From Candidatus Gastranaerophilales bacterium (GTDB taxonomy: Bacteria; Cyanobacteriota; Vampirovibrionia; Gastranaerophilales; Gastranaerophilaceae): a stretch of DNA of 53,461 nt. The stretch spans positions 1 to 53,461 of the forward strand of contig CALVBS010000009.1 of the NCBI GenBank assembly GCA_944325865.1, read 5' to 3'. Within the stretch, counting starts at the first letter, position 1. Every line of letters begins with the position of its first letter. Position numbers and translations under genes: made by a program. Positions 26,011 to 34,269 of the stretch are shown here, piece by piece. The notes under the pieces are model-generated. The model did not search any database. It saw only the letters and a list, made by a program, of their open reading frames with translations, and was not told the origin of the DNA.

Positions 26011-27897
26011 ATGGTTGATATTAATATCAAGAACGGACAGGGTATATCGCAGGCACTTGCCGAATACGCAAAAAATTTAAACGGCGGAAAAGCTTTAAAA
26101 CTTAATGCTAAGCAATGGCAGAGCATTATGACTAAAATTGATGAAATAAACAATAACAGAAGTAAAGATAGTGTAATATTTCATGGAAATAACAATATCT
26201 TTGGCAGTACAAAGAAAAACTTTGTCGTACAGGCAGGAAAACTTTCATTCAGTAATGAAGAAATGGCTTCCATTTTGAAAGAAATGGGACTTGATAAAGA
26301 TATTATTGACGAAAAATTTGCGATAAAGGGATTATCTATAGAAAGAGAAAGTTCATCGCAAAAAATGAATGCCCCTCAGCAAACTCCGACTGTGGCGGTA
26401 CAACAGCCCAAAATTGATTTGAGTTCACTGGCAGAACAAACCCCTCCTGCAGAAACTATTACATTTGCGACTACGCTGGATACTGAAGTACCTCAGACAG
26501 CAAAAGAAGCTAATTTGTCACAACCTGCGGATTTACCTGCTCAAACTGCACGGGATACAAACACTCCGGCTTCACAAGCTGCAGAAAACCCGACTCAAAT
26601 AGTCAAAGAAAGAAATACTCCGTTATCGCAGCCTGCAGAACTACCGGCACAAGCAGCACAGGACAAAAATACTCCGGCTACCGTACAAATTGAACAACCT
26701 GTCATTCAAAATGAAAACACCCCGACAGGAGTAACCTCTCCTATAATGCCAACAACAGCAACGGCTCCGACGATTACTACAACTTCAACGACTACAGCCG
26801 GATTACAAACTCCTACGGCAGCAACCGCACCGTCTGCAGCTGTACCAACAGATTTAAGTGCTGAAAAATTAACTGCACCGGCAACTCCGCAAGTTTTAGA
26901 AACAGAAATTCCTCAAAAACCTGACGTCTTCCCTGCTGAAAGAGTAAAAACAAATGCGGATACAGCAGGAAACAATGAGGACATCTCATTTTTAGACCAG
27001 GCTGATAATATGAAATTTTTCTACGACGGACAAATACGGTCGCTGGATTTAAAAATAGAAGATCTGGATTGGGACAGAAGCGGCAGAAAAGAATGGAATA
27101 AAAATCACAGTCTTGATGAAAACAATGCGGATTATGCTTTAGTTAAAGATAATAAAGGAAAAGTAATTGCAAATTTCCATGAAGGCAAATACTATATTGG
27201 AAACAAAGAAGTGTCACTTGAAAAATTCCAAAAATTTGCAAACAAAAACGGAGATATCATAACTATTAACTACAGCCCAGAAATTAATACTATTAAAGCA
27301 AAAGGTACAGGACTCCCTGAGATAAAAACACATGACATCTTGACTAAAAATCTTGAAAAAATAAAAATTGAGCCCCAAGAAGCTCCTATTCCGAAAAAAT
27401 ATACAAGAAAACATCTTACGCCTGAATTTTATAACAGGGTAATTGATATTGCGGAAAAAATAAAGTGTAAACCGGAAGATTTGCTTGCAGTAATGAATTC
27501 CGAATCAGGATTAAATCCATCCAGCATAAGCCGCTGGACCGGAGCAACCGGACTTATCCAGTTTATGCCTGAAACGGCAAGAAGTTTAGGAACCAGCGTT
27601 GAAGAACTTGCAACAATGTCACCACTTGAACAGCTTGATTATGTAGAAAAATTTCTGGTTCGAGCCAGAAAAGCACATATAAAAGGTGATAAAGAATTAA
27701 GTGCCGGAGATTTATACGGTCTTGTCTTTATGCCGGCAAAAAGCGGGCAGGAAGTTCTTGCAGTCAAAGGAACAAAAGCTTACAAACAAAATAAAGGTCT
27801 TGATTATGACGGAGACGGGATTATCAGCAGAAAAGATTTGGAAGCCCATGTCCGTCAAAAACATGTCGATGTCAAACTCACAGGAGAAAATGCTTAA
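26011..27897 (+). CDS. Lytic transglycosylase-domain protein with Thr/Pro/Ala linker and EF-hand
   Basis: The 628-residue protein has no signal peptide. Residues 1-115 form a charged N-domain. Residues about 115-310 form a disordered linker rich in Pro, Thr, Ala and Gln with recurring NTP units (DTNTPAS, ERNTPLS, DKNTPAT). Residues about 320-440 form an unknown domain. An SLT domain at about 455-580 shows the catalytic Glu in AVMNSESGLNP and the GLIQFMPETA motif. It ends with a calcium-binding loop DYDGDGIISRKDL. Lytic transglycosylases cut peptidoglycan with 1,6-anhydro product formation. A second, shorter protein of the same C-terminal architecture lies at 30337-31314. Export must be by an unrecognised route or during cell lysis, as no secretion signal is visible. 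Confidence 0.75.
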   Translation: MVDINIKNGQGISQALAEYAKNLNGGKALKLNAKQWQSIMTKIDEINNNRSKDSVIFHGNNNIFGSTKKNFVVQAGKLSFSNEEMASILKEMGLDKDIIDEKFAIKGLSIERESSSQKMNAPQQTPTVAVQQPKIDLSSLAEQTPPAETITFATTLDTEVPQTAKEANLSQPADLPAQTARDTNTPASQAAENPTQIVKERNTPLSQPAELPAQAAQDKNTPATVQIEQPVIQNENTPTGVTSPIMPTTATAPTITTTSTTTAGLQTPTAATAPSAAVPTDLSAEKLTAPATPQVLETEIPQKPDVFPAERVKTNADTAGNNEDISFLDQADNMKFFYDGQIRSLDLKIEDLDWDRSGRKEWNKNHSLDENNADYALVKDNKGKVIANFHEGKYYIGNKEVSLEKFQKFANKNGDIITINYSPEINTIKAKGTGLPEIKTHDILTKNLEKIKIEPQEAPIPKKYTRKHLTPEFYNRVIDIAEKIKCKPEDLLAVMNSESGLNPSSISRWTGATGLIQFMPETARSLGTSVEELATMSPLEQLDYVEKFLVRARKAHIKGDKELSAGDLYGLVFMPAKSGQEVLAVKGTKAYKQNKGLDYDGDGIISRKDLEAHVRQKHVDVKLTGENA

Positions 27898-27923
27898 TTT
27901 AATTTAATTTAATTTAATTTAAT
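27894..27923. repeat. Six tandem TTAAT units spanning the stop codon
   Basis: TTAAT is repeated six times without error. The stop codon TAA of the transglycosylase gene (27895-27897) lies in the first unit. Pentamer arrays can change length by slippage. Here a change would alter only the 3' untranslated spacing to the terminator. Confidence 0.95.
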
Positions 27924-27925
27924 TA

Positions 27926-27959
27926 AAAAAATAACCGGTGTAATAACCGGTTATTTTTT
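27926..27959. terminator. Bidirectional terminator between the transglycosylase gene and minE
   Basis: A 13-bp stem AAAAAATAACCGG / CCGGTTATTTTTT with an 8-base loop lies between convergent genes and is flanked by A and T runs on both sides. The minE stop codon lies at its edge. Confidence 0.9.
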
Positions 27960-28474
27960 TATTCTACTTTTTCTTTTTCGTTTTCAGGTTCTACAATCTC
28001 AATGCACTCAGTAACTGTTTCTTCCGTTGAAACAATTTCACCGGTCGGAGTTTCTTCAACTATTTCAATAACTCCGTTATCCTGCACCGCATCTTCTGAC
28101 TCCTCAGATTTTTCTCCGGAATTTTCAGCTTCACGGGATTCTTTTTCAGCCTGCTCTTTAGCTAGTTCTCTTTCTATTTCAGCTTCATCCTTTGCTCTCA
28201 ATACAGGAATTGAAAGCATAAGTGCCATTTGATTACCTTCCTGTTCAAAATTTAATTCAAGAGCTTCCTTATCCATCTCAACATATTTTGAGAGTAAATC
28301 TATTAACTCCTGACGCATTTTTTCCATAAGTTCAGGCGTAAGATTAGTTCTGTCCTGCATCAAAACAACACGAAGTCTGTTGCAGGCTATATCTTTTGCG
28401 TTATCTTCTTTTTTATCGGTTTGTCGGAAAAAGCCCAAAACTTTATTATATAAATCAGTAAATATATCTTTCAT
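27959..28474 (-). CDS. minE: Cell division topological specificity factor MinE, with acidic tail
   Basis: Residues 1-90 match MinE: KDIACNRLRVVLMQDRTNLT, the MinD-activating region, and a C-terminal dimer domain (MALMLSIPV). Residues about 92-171 form an added Glu/Ser-rich tail (REAENSGEKSEESEDA, TPTGEIVSTEETVTECIEIV) that standard MinE (about 90 residues) lacks. MinE stimulates MinD ATPase and drives pole-to-pole oscillation. It starts one base after the minD stop codon, so minC, minD and minE form one operon. Confidence 0.9.
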   Translation of the reverse strand: MKDIFTDLYNKVLGFFRQTDKKEDNAKDIACNRLRVVLMQDRTNLTPELMEKMRQELIDLLSKYVEMDKEALELNFEQEGNQMALMLSIPVLRAKDEAEIERELAKEQAEKESREAENSGEKSEESEDAVQDNGVIEIVEETPTGEIVSTEETVTECIEIVEPENEKEKVE

Positions 28475-28475
28475 C

Positions 28476-29351
28476 TTACTGCTCCTTACCGATTAAATGT
28501 GAAAAAAATCTTTTTACTTTGGCAACAACACTGTTATCTTCTTCCAGATTAAGGAAAGGAACGTCTTCTCCCATAATTCTTTTGGCAACGTTATTATAAG
28601 CCTGACCTGCAAGTGACTTTTCATCATTTACGATAGGTTCGCCTTTATTTGTCGAAGTTATTATTCCAGTATCTTCCGGAATAATACCGATAAGTTGTGC
28701 TGAAAGAATTTCAACTACATCATCCACACTCATCATATCGTTTGATTTAATCAAATTAGGACGAACTCTGTTCAAAAGAAGTTTGTAAGATTTGATTTCT
28801 TCTCTTGCCTCCAGAAGTCCTATAATTCTATCTGCATCTCTGACAGCAGACATTTCAGGAGTAGTAACAACTATTGCTTCAGACGCTCCGGCAACAGCAT
28901 TTTGGAAACCTTGTTCTATACCTGCCGGACAATCAACCAGAATAAAATCAAAATCTTTTTTCAATTCTTCACAAATATTTTTAAGTTGTTCTTCCGTAAC
29001 TGCGGTTTTATCTCTTGTCTGAGCAGCCGCAAGCAGACATAAATTCGGATTTTTCTTATCTTTTACAAGAGCCTGCTTTAATTTGCATCGTTCTTCAACA
29101 ACATCAACTATTGTATAAACGATACGATTTTCAAGGCCTAATAACAAATCTAAATTTCTAAGCCCTAAATCGGTGTCTATCATAACGACTTTCTTTCCGG
29201 CTCTGGCTAACGCAGTACCTATGTTAGCGTTTGTAGTTGTTTTTCCTACTCCGCCTTTACCGGATGTAATTACTATAACTCGGCCGCTCATGGTTTCTCC
29301 TTTTTTATCTTTTACGTCAGAACCTGACGGATTAACTATTGTACATGCCAT
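28476..29351 (-). CDS. minD: Septum site-determining ATPase MinD
   Basis: The protein has the deviant Walker A loop ITSGKGGVGKTTTNANIG, the VIDTDLGLRNLDLLLG motif and a C-terminal amphipathic membrane-targeting helix (VVAKVKRFFSHLIG). Two starts are possible: ATG 29351 with TGGAGAAA upstream, giving 20 extra residues (MACTIVNPSG), or ATG 29291 with AAGGAGAAA and the conventional MSGRVIVITSGKG start. I keep the longer frame because both sites look functional, but the short start matches the family best. MinD binds the membrane as an ATP dimer and recruits MinC and MinE. Confidence 0.93.
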   Translation of the reverse strand: MACTIVNPSGSDVKDKKGETMSGRVIVITSGKGGVGKTTTNANIGTALARAGKKVVMIDTDLGLRNLDLLLGLENRIVYTIVDVVEERCKLKQALVKDKKNPNLCLLAAAQTRDKTAVTEEQLKNICEELKKDFDFILVDCPAGIEQGFQNAVAGASEAIVVTTPEMSAVRDADRIIGLLEAREEIKSYKLLLNRVRPNLIKSNDMMSVDDVVEILSAQLIGIIPEDTGIITSTNKGEPIVNDEKSLAGQAYNNVAKRIMGEDVPFLNLEEDNSVVAKVKRFFSHLIGKEQ

Positions 29352-29371
29352 ATATTTTCTCCATTCAGTTT

Positions 29372-30244
29372 CTACGATTCATGTAATTTATAAATAACTA
29401 TGTTTTTTCTGTTTACGCGTGCTTCCTCCGGAGTAAAAGTATCCGTTTTCTGCACATAAGGGATATTTACGGTATCCGGTCTGCGGGCAAAAATTCCGCC
29501 AATTCGCAGTTGAATTGCATTTAATTTCAAAGCTCTTATTCTTGAATAAGTATTTCCGTCGGAACCTGCATGTGCAATTCCGCCTAAAATACCCCATACT
29601 GTTATATCTCCTTTTGCAACAATTTCAGCTCCCGGATTGACATCCCCGATAATAACAATATTACCTTCAGATGTTATGCTCTGTCCTGAGCGAAGTGTTC
29701 TATGAATATATAAAGTCGGAAGTTTTTCCGTTTCTTTATTATAGCGTTTTACTTCTTCATCATCAACGGCATCTTCCGTTTCAATTACCTCTATACTTTC
29801 CTCTTCTTTAGAGACATCTTTCTCTTCAGCAGATTCTTCCTCCGGATATCGTTCTTCAAAATCGCCTTCTCCAAAAATTTTATCAAGAGCGGAAGCCAGT
29901 TCAGTATTAACACTTTCATTAACTTCTTTTGTTGCACTTATATCAAGTGCGGGTACAATATTTTCAATCCCTGAAATTTCTATACCCAGCTCTTTTGCAG
30001 CTTGTGTTGTTTCATCTGAAACAGTGCTGATAAATTCAATTTCTGAATCCATCGTTTCAATTAAAGCTTTTATACTTACGAGTTCTGAAGGATTTAGATT
30101 TACCGAACCTAATTTCAAACAAACTTTTTTATTTTTTGCTTCCGGCATATCTAAAATTCGGCTAAGTTCATATATTATTTCAGAAGTCTTTGTTGCATTG
30201 GCTAAATCAACGATAAAGCCGTTTTTGACATATCCCTTTTCCAT
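29372..30244 (-). CDS. minC: Septum site-determining protein MinC, with acidic insert
   Basis: The 290-residue protein has an N-terminal FtsZ-binding domain (MEKGYVKNGFIVDLANATKT, VCLKLGSVNLNPSELVSIKA) and a C-terminal right-handed beta-helix (HRTLRSGQSITSEGNIVIIG, DVNPGAEIVAKGDITVWGIL, GGIAHAG) that binds MinD. Between them lies an acidic linker at about residues 130-175 (EERYPEEESAEEKDVSKEE). MinC blocks FtsZ assembly away from midcell. It is the first gene of minC-minD-minE, with AGGAAGGA before the ATG. Confidence 0.92.
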   Translation of the reverse strand: MEKGYVKNGFIVDLANATKTSEIIYELSRILDMPEAKNKKVCLKLGSVNLNPSELVSIKALIETMDSEIEFISTVSDETTQAAKELGIEISGIENIVPALDISATKEVNESVNTELASALDKIFGEGDFEERYPEEESAEEKDVSKEEESIEVIETEDAVDDEEVKRYNKETEKLPTLYIHRTLRSGQSITSEGNIVIIGDVNPGAEIVAKGDITVWGILGGIAHAGSDGNTYSRIRALKLNAIQLRIGGIFARRPDTVNIPYVQKTDTFTPEEARVNRKNIVIYKLHES

Positions 30245-30280
30245 ACTGTTCCTTCCTAAAAAAATCAGTTAGATAACAAC

Positions 30281-30309
30281 AGGATACACAAAAAAATTTT
30301 CATCTGCAA
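30281..30309 (-). promoter_or_regulatory. Candidate promoter of minCDE
   Basis: On the minus strand TTGCAG (30304-30309) and TATCCT (30281-30286) are 17 bases apart, about 35 bases before minC. The hexamers are moderate. Confidence 0.4.
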
Positions 30310-30336
30310 CGTAATATTGCAAATTGTAATGTAACT

Positions 30337-31314
30337 TTACGCAAGAACAGATACCCTTTTCCTGTCAATTCTTTGTGCCAGGTCAGATTTTGTTATCTTC
30401 CCGTCACCATTAACGTCAAGACCGCGGTTGCTTGAATAATAATTTTCGCCTCTTTGTGTAAGCACATCCCTTGAAGCCCTTCCGGGGAGAAAACAAAGTG
30501 AATATAAGTCAGCAGCAGATAAACGATGATTTGAAGAGAATGCTCTGTTTTTTGTCATCTTAAAATACTTCTCAACCAGATCAAGCTGTTCAACGGCACT
30601 CATATTTCTGATTTTTACAAGAGATAAATTCATACCGTAAACTTTGTTCATTTCTTTTACGGCAACACTTGTAAATTGAATTAAACCCGAAGCTCCGGAA
30701 GTTCTGTTTACAGCCTGCGGATTCAATCCTGATTCAGAGTTCATAACTGCAAGCAAATCGTCATAATTGCAATTTAACCGTTGAGCAACCTGTTTCGCCT
30801 TAGCTACAAAGTCACCTGATAAACCGCTTACAGATGTTCTGCTTACAGATTGGGTCCTTACCGAACTTTTACCTGCCGAACCTGCAGAAGATGAACGTAA
30901 TGCAGAAACGGACGGACATGTATAACTACCAAATGATGAACTTGACGGGTTATATTTCGGTACCGAAAAATTAAACTTAGGCTTTGCATAATTCATCTGA
31001 GGCGGCATTGTCCAACTTGAATAATTATACGGGAAAGTATTATATGCATTTGATATAGACGGGAAAACCGGCAATCCTGTTGAACCCCAGTTTGTTAAAT
31101 AATTAAACGGTAAAAAATACAGCATACCCATATTTGAAGAATATGGAGCACAATTCAAAATCGAATACATACCGAGGCTTGCAATATCTCCGCCATAATT
31201 AAAGCCACCGATAAACGGATTCTGAAACATATTGCCATATGACATTGCACTGCCGAAAAACGGATTTACCGGCATATAATTTGTATTAAAATTTAATGCT
31301 GCAAAATCATACAT
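30337..31314 (-). CDS. Lytic transglycosylase-domain protein with EF-hand, aromatic/Asn-rich N-terminus
   Basis: The 325-residue protein has no signal peptide. Residues 1-150 are low-complexity, rich in Phe, Asn, Tyr, Pro, Gly and Ser (NPFFGSAMSYGNMFQNPFIG). Residues about 165-290 form an SLT domain with the same catalytic segment as the 26011 gene (AVMNSESGLNP, GASGLIQFTS). A calcium loop follows (DVNGDGKITKSDL). The two proteins share a C-terminal half but not their N-terminal halves. It may remodel peptidoglycan or form part of a cell-envelope or tail-like structure. It lies upstream of minC, on the same strand, 28 bases before the min promoter. Confidence 0.7.
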   Translation of the reverse strand: MYDFAALNFNTNYMPVNPFFGSAMSYGNMFQNPFIGGFNYGGDIASLGMYSILNCAPYSSNMGMLYFLPFNYLTNWGSTGLPVFPSISNAYNTFPYNYSSWTMPPQMNYAKPKFNFSVPKYNPSSSSFGSYTCPSVSALRSSSAGSAGKSSVRTQSVSRTSVSGLSGDFVAKAKQVAQRLNCNYDDLLAVMNSESGLNPQAVNRTSGASGLIQFTSVAVKEMNKVYGMNLSLVKIRNMSAVEQLDLVEKYFKMTKNRAFSSNHRLSAADLYSLCFLPGRASRDVLTQRGENYYSSNRGLDVNGDGKITKSDLAQRIDRKRVSVLA

Positions 31315-31467
31315 AAATAAATTCCCCGTATATATTTAAAGTATTATTTTTTTACAAAATTGACATTTTTCATCTCATGTTGTAAAAATTTATTAACATT
31401 TATTCATTATTAACTTCTGTAAAAAAAAATTTTTATAGTATATTAATATATAGGGTAAGAGAATATT

Positions 31468-32154
31468 ATGTTTAATGAGACAAAGACACACGAAATTACG
31501 GTTGACGTTGTAATATTAACAATCATCAACAATGCAATTCAAGTTTTGCTTGTTAAAAGAATGAATGAACCTTTCAAGGATAAATGGGCAATCCCCGGAG
31601 GATATGTAAGACTGTCCGAAAACCTTGATCAGGCAGCTTTGAGAGTTTTGAAAGAACGAACAAATGTTGACAACATTTATCTTGAACAGTTATATACATT
31701 TGGAGACCCTCTGCGTCACCCTAACTCAAGAGTTATAACATGTGCATATTTTGCTCTCGTTCGTGCTGAAGATATAAAAATTGTATCTTCTCCGGAATTA
31801 GGCTGGCATAAAGTTTCCAACCTTCCTCCGCTGGCATTTGACCACAGAGAAATTATTGAATATTCTCTTAAACGTACACGTGAAAGATTAGAAATATGCC
31901 CTGTTGCATATCAGCTTTTGAATGAAAAATTTACACTCACCGAAATGCAAAAATCTTATGAGTTAATTATGGAGAAAAAACTCGACAAACGTAATTTCAG
32001 AAAAAAAGCTCTTTCTACACCGGGACTTATTGAGCTTGACGAATACACAAAATCCTCTTCAAAACGTCCTGCAAGACTTTATACTTTTGAAAATATTCAA
32101 CTAAACTCTAAAAGAGCACATTTCATTTCGAATAAGAAAAAGGAGAAAAAATAA
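31468..32154 (+). CDS. Nudix-fold transcriptional regulator (NrtR-like)
   Basis: The 228-residue protein has a Nudix domain (VDVVILTIINNAIQVLLVKR, KWAIPGGYVRLSE) and a C-terminal winged-helix region (NEKFTLTEMQKSYELIMEKK, KRNFRKKALST). The Nudix box G-x5-E-x7-RE-x2-EE-x-G is degenerate (RVLKERTNV), with two of the glutamates and the glycine missing. This favours a sensor such as NrtR, which binds ADP-ribose-type ligands and represses NAD genes, over a hydrolase. No NAD gene is in the window. It is four bases before secG, so they may be cotranscribed. Confidence 0.75.
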   Translation: MFNETKTHEITVDVVILTIINNAIQVLLVKRMNEPFKDKWAIPGGYVRLSENLDQAALRVLKERTNVDNIYLEQLYTFGDPLRHPNSRVITCAYFALVRAEDIKIVSSPELGWHKVSNLPPLAFDHREIIEYSLKRTRERLEICPVAYQLLNEKFTLTEMQKSYELIMEKKLDKRNFRKKALSTPGLIELDEYTKSSSKRPARLYTFENIQLNSKRAHFISNKKKEKK

Positions 32155-32157
32155 AAA

Positions 32158-32382
32158 ATGGTTACATTTATCTGGATTTTACAAATAATTTCCGCAATTT
32201 TTTCTATAATATTAGTATTACTTCACTCGCCGAAAGGTGATGGAATTGCGGGGATAGGCGGGGCTTCACAGCTCTTTACTTCTCAAAAAAGTGCAGAAAA
32301 AGGCCTTAATAAAGTAACTGCAGTATTTGCGGGAATTTTTGTTCTTACCACATTCCTTTTGGGATTCGGAATTATAAAATAA
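32158..32382 (+). CDS. secG: Preprotein translocase subunit SecG
   Basis: The 74-residue protein has two membrane helices with the diagnostic loop: LLHSPKGDGIAGIGGASQLF between them, then TTFLLGFG. SecG helps SecYE and SecA during protein export. It sits between a Nudix regulator and a ThiF-fold gene, on the same strand. Confidence 0.93.
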   Translation: MVTFIWILQIISAIFSIILVLLHSPKGDGIAGIGGASQLFTSQKSAEKGLNKVTAVFAGIFVLTTFLLGFGIIK

Positions 32383-32401
32383 CAGAAATGAAGGTTTTCA
32401 A

Positions 32402-33175
32402 GTGAAGGGTGATAATGAAACTCTCACAGATATTTTCTCCAGAAACGAATTATTTTGGGGCAGGGAAAATCAGAAATTATTACAGCAACAACATGTTGCG
32501 GTGTTTGGACTTGGCGGTGTAGGCGGCTTTTGTGCTGAAGCTCTTGTCCGAGCAGGTATCGGGGAACTTACCATCATAGATTTTGATGAAGTTTCTTCAT
32601 CAAATATTAACAGACAAATTGTAGCACTGCATTCAACAATAGGACAAAACAAAGCAAAGCTTTTTGAGAAACGATTGACAGACATCAATCCGGAATTAAA
32701 ACTTCATGTAATTGATGATTTTTATACGGAAAACCTTAACGAACTTTTCAATCTTGGCTTTGGCTATGTTGCAGACGCCATTGACACAATGCGTTCTAAA
32801 ATAACATTATTGGAAACCTGCATTAATAAAAGCATTCCGGTCATTAGCTCAATGGGAGCAGGAAACAGAATTGACCCGACACAGCTATACATTTCTGATA
32901 TCGATGAAATAGAAAATAAAAATGCCCAATTTATATCAAATATAATTTATCAATTAAAAAAACGGGGTATTGAAAAAGGAATTACGGTAGTTGCAAGCCG
33001 TGAAAAACCTTATTGCAATGAAAAGATATCTTCAACAGAAAATATAACAACAAAAGACGGTGAAAAATTTGAATTTACAAAGATTACACCTGCATCAACG
33101 CCGTTTGTTGCAAGCTGTGCCGGAATTTTTATGGCATACTATATAACAAATGAAATCATAAAAGGCAGGGTGTAA
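32402..33175 (+). CDS. tcdA: tRNA threonylcarbamoyladenosine dehydratase (TcdA/ThiF family)
   Basis: The 257-residue protein carries the E1-like nucleotide loop VFGLGGVGGFCAEALVRAG near residue 35, DFDEVSSSNINRQIVALH and the ADAIDTMRSKI segment. This is the layout of TcdA/CsdL, which closes the t6A base to cyclic t6A. ThiF or MoeB are alternatives, but no thiamine or molybdenum genes are nearby, and the length fits TcdA. The start is GTG at 32402. The stop overlaps the SDR start (TAATG). Confidence 0.8.
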   Translation: MKGDNETLTDIFSRNELFWGRENQKLLQQQHVAVFGLGGVGGFCAEALVRAGIGELTIIDFDEVSSSNINRQIVALHSTIGQNKAKLFEKRLTDINPELKLHVIDDFYTENLNELFNLGFGYVADAIDTMRSKITLLETCINKSIPVISSMGAGNRIDPTQLYISDIDEIENKNAQFISNIIYQLKKRGIEKGITVVASREKPYCNEKISSTENITTKDGEKFEFTKITPASTPFVASCAGIFMAYYITNEIIKGRV

Positions 33176-33888
33176 TGGAAAGAACTTTAAATATACTTGT
33201 AACAGGAGCATCAAAAGGAATAGGACGAGCAATCGCTCTTGAAATGAAAGAAAAAGGCAACCTTTTTGTCACCGGAAGAAACGAAAATGCATTAAAGACT
33301 ATTGCAGCACAAGACTATTGCATATGCGACCTCACACAAGACATTACTGCATTGATTAAATTTATTAAAGAAAACAAAATTGATATTTTAATCAATAATG
33401 CAGGCGAATACATATACGGGGCAATAGATTCGGCTACTCAAGACGAAATAGACCGGATATTTTCTACAAACTTGATTTCACCGGTAAAACTTATTTCCGC
33501 ATCAGTTCCTCATATGAAGGAACAGAAATGGGGACGTATAATAAACATCGGTTCAATTTCCGGAGTTATGGGGGAAGCTTATGCAAGCCTTTATTCTTCA
33601 ACCAAATCAGGTCTGCTCGGACTAACAAAAGCTCTTGCACTGGAGCTGGCCGAATATAATATTACAGTAAATACAATTAATCCGGGCTGGGTTGAAACAA
33701 AACTCGGTTTAGATTCGATTGAAGAAAGCGAATTTTCAAAAGAAGAAATTATAGAATGCATTCCTCAAAAACGTTTTGTCAAACCTGAAGAAGTAGCAAA
33801 GCTTTGCAGTTATTTAATTACAGATGACGCCAAAGGAATAACAGGACAGGGAATAAATCTCTGTGCAGGCCTAAGCGTCGGAATTTAG
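33175..33888 (+). CDS. SDR family oxidoreductase (FabG-like)
   Basis: The 237-residue protein has TGASKGIGRA near the N-terminus, ILINNAGEY, catalytic Ser in INIGSISGVMG and the YSSTK pair. It is typical of 3-oxoacyl-ACP reductase-like SDRs, ending with GITGQGINLCAGLSVG. It is translationally coupled to tcdA by a one-base overlap. Substrate is not inferable, and it is not in a fab cluster. Confidence 0.8.
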   Translation: MERTLNILVTGASKGIGRAIALEMKEKGNLFVTGRNENALKTIAAQDYCICDLTQDITALIKFIKENKIDILINNAGEYIYGAIDSATQDEIDRIFSTNLISPVKLISASVPHMKEQKWGRIINIGSISGVMGEAYASLYSSTKSGLLGLTKALALELAEYNITVNTINPGWVETKLGLDSIEESEFSKEEIIECIPQKRFVKPEEVAKLCSYLITDDAKGITGQGINLCAGLSVGI

Positions 33889-33952
33889 GGAATATTTTTT
33901 AATAAATCATTTATATCTATCCCAAGAATTTTAGATATATCATTAACAAAAT

Positions 33953-34177
33953 TTAAAACGAAAAATCAAATAACATTTTCACTTCAACATCAAGAGCATC
34001 TGCAAGTATCTTAATGGTTTTTATCGTAACATTAGCTTCACCGCGTTCAATTTGCCCTATATAATTAAAATTCATATCAACTTTTTCAGCCAATTTCATC
34101 TGGGAAAGTTTTTTTGCTTTACGGATATAAGCTAGTTTTGCCCCAAAACGTTTTTCCAAATCTTTATTTTTTTCCAT
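33953..34177 (-). CDS. XRE-family HTH regulator, divergent from pseudopilin (module 2)
   Basis: The 74-residue protein is a bare Cro/cI-type helix-turn-helix domain: FGAKLAYIRKAKKLSQMKLA, with recognition helix around NFNYIGQIERGEANV. It has no ligand or dimer domain. Its ATG (34177) is about 5 bases from the predicted transcription start, with no Shine-Dalgarno, so its mRNA may be almost leaderless. It is the divergent neighbour of the pseudopilin at 34270. It probably represses itself and the pseudopilin. Confidence 0.85.
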   Translation of the reverse strand: MEKNKDLEKRFGAKLAYIRKAKKLSQMKLAEKVDMNFNYIGQIERGEANVTIKTIKILADALDVEVKMLFDFSF

Positions 34178-34183
34178 ACTATG

Positions 34184-34254
34184 GGATAGTATATCCTATT
34201 GACAAAACAGTTTCTAATAGTTATTATCATGTAAATGTAAGTTAATAGCTATTA
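34184..34254 (+). promoter_or_regulatory. Divergent promoter/operator region of module 2
   Basis: The pseudopilin promoter is TTGACA (34199-34204), 17 bases, TATTAT (34222-34227). A palindrome GGATA-GTA-TATCC (34184-34196) covers the regulator's predicted -10 (TATACT on the minus strand). Two copies of TAATAGyTATTA lie at 34215-34226, over the pseudopilin -10, and at 34243-34254, a perfect palindrome between start site and ribosome site. Confidence 0.6.
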
Positions 34255-34269
34255 TTATTGGAGAGAAAT

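Noticed and set aside
27894..27923. TTAAT array as a phage attachment site
   Set aside because: No integrase, no second copy and no phage genes nearby.
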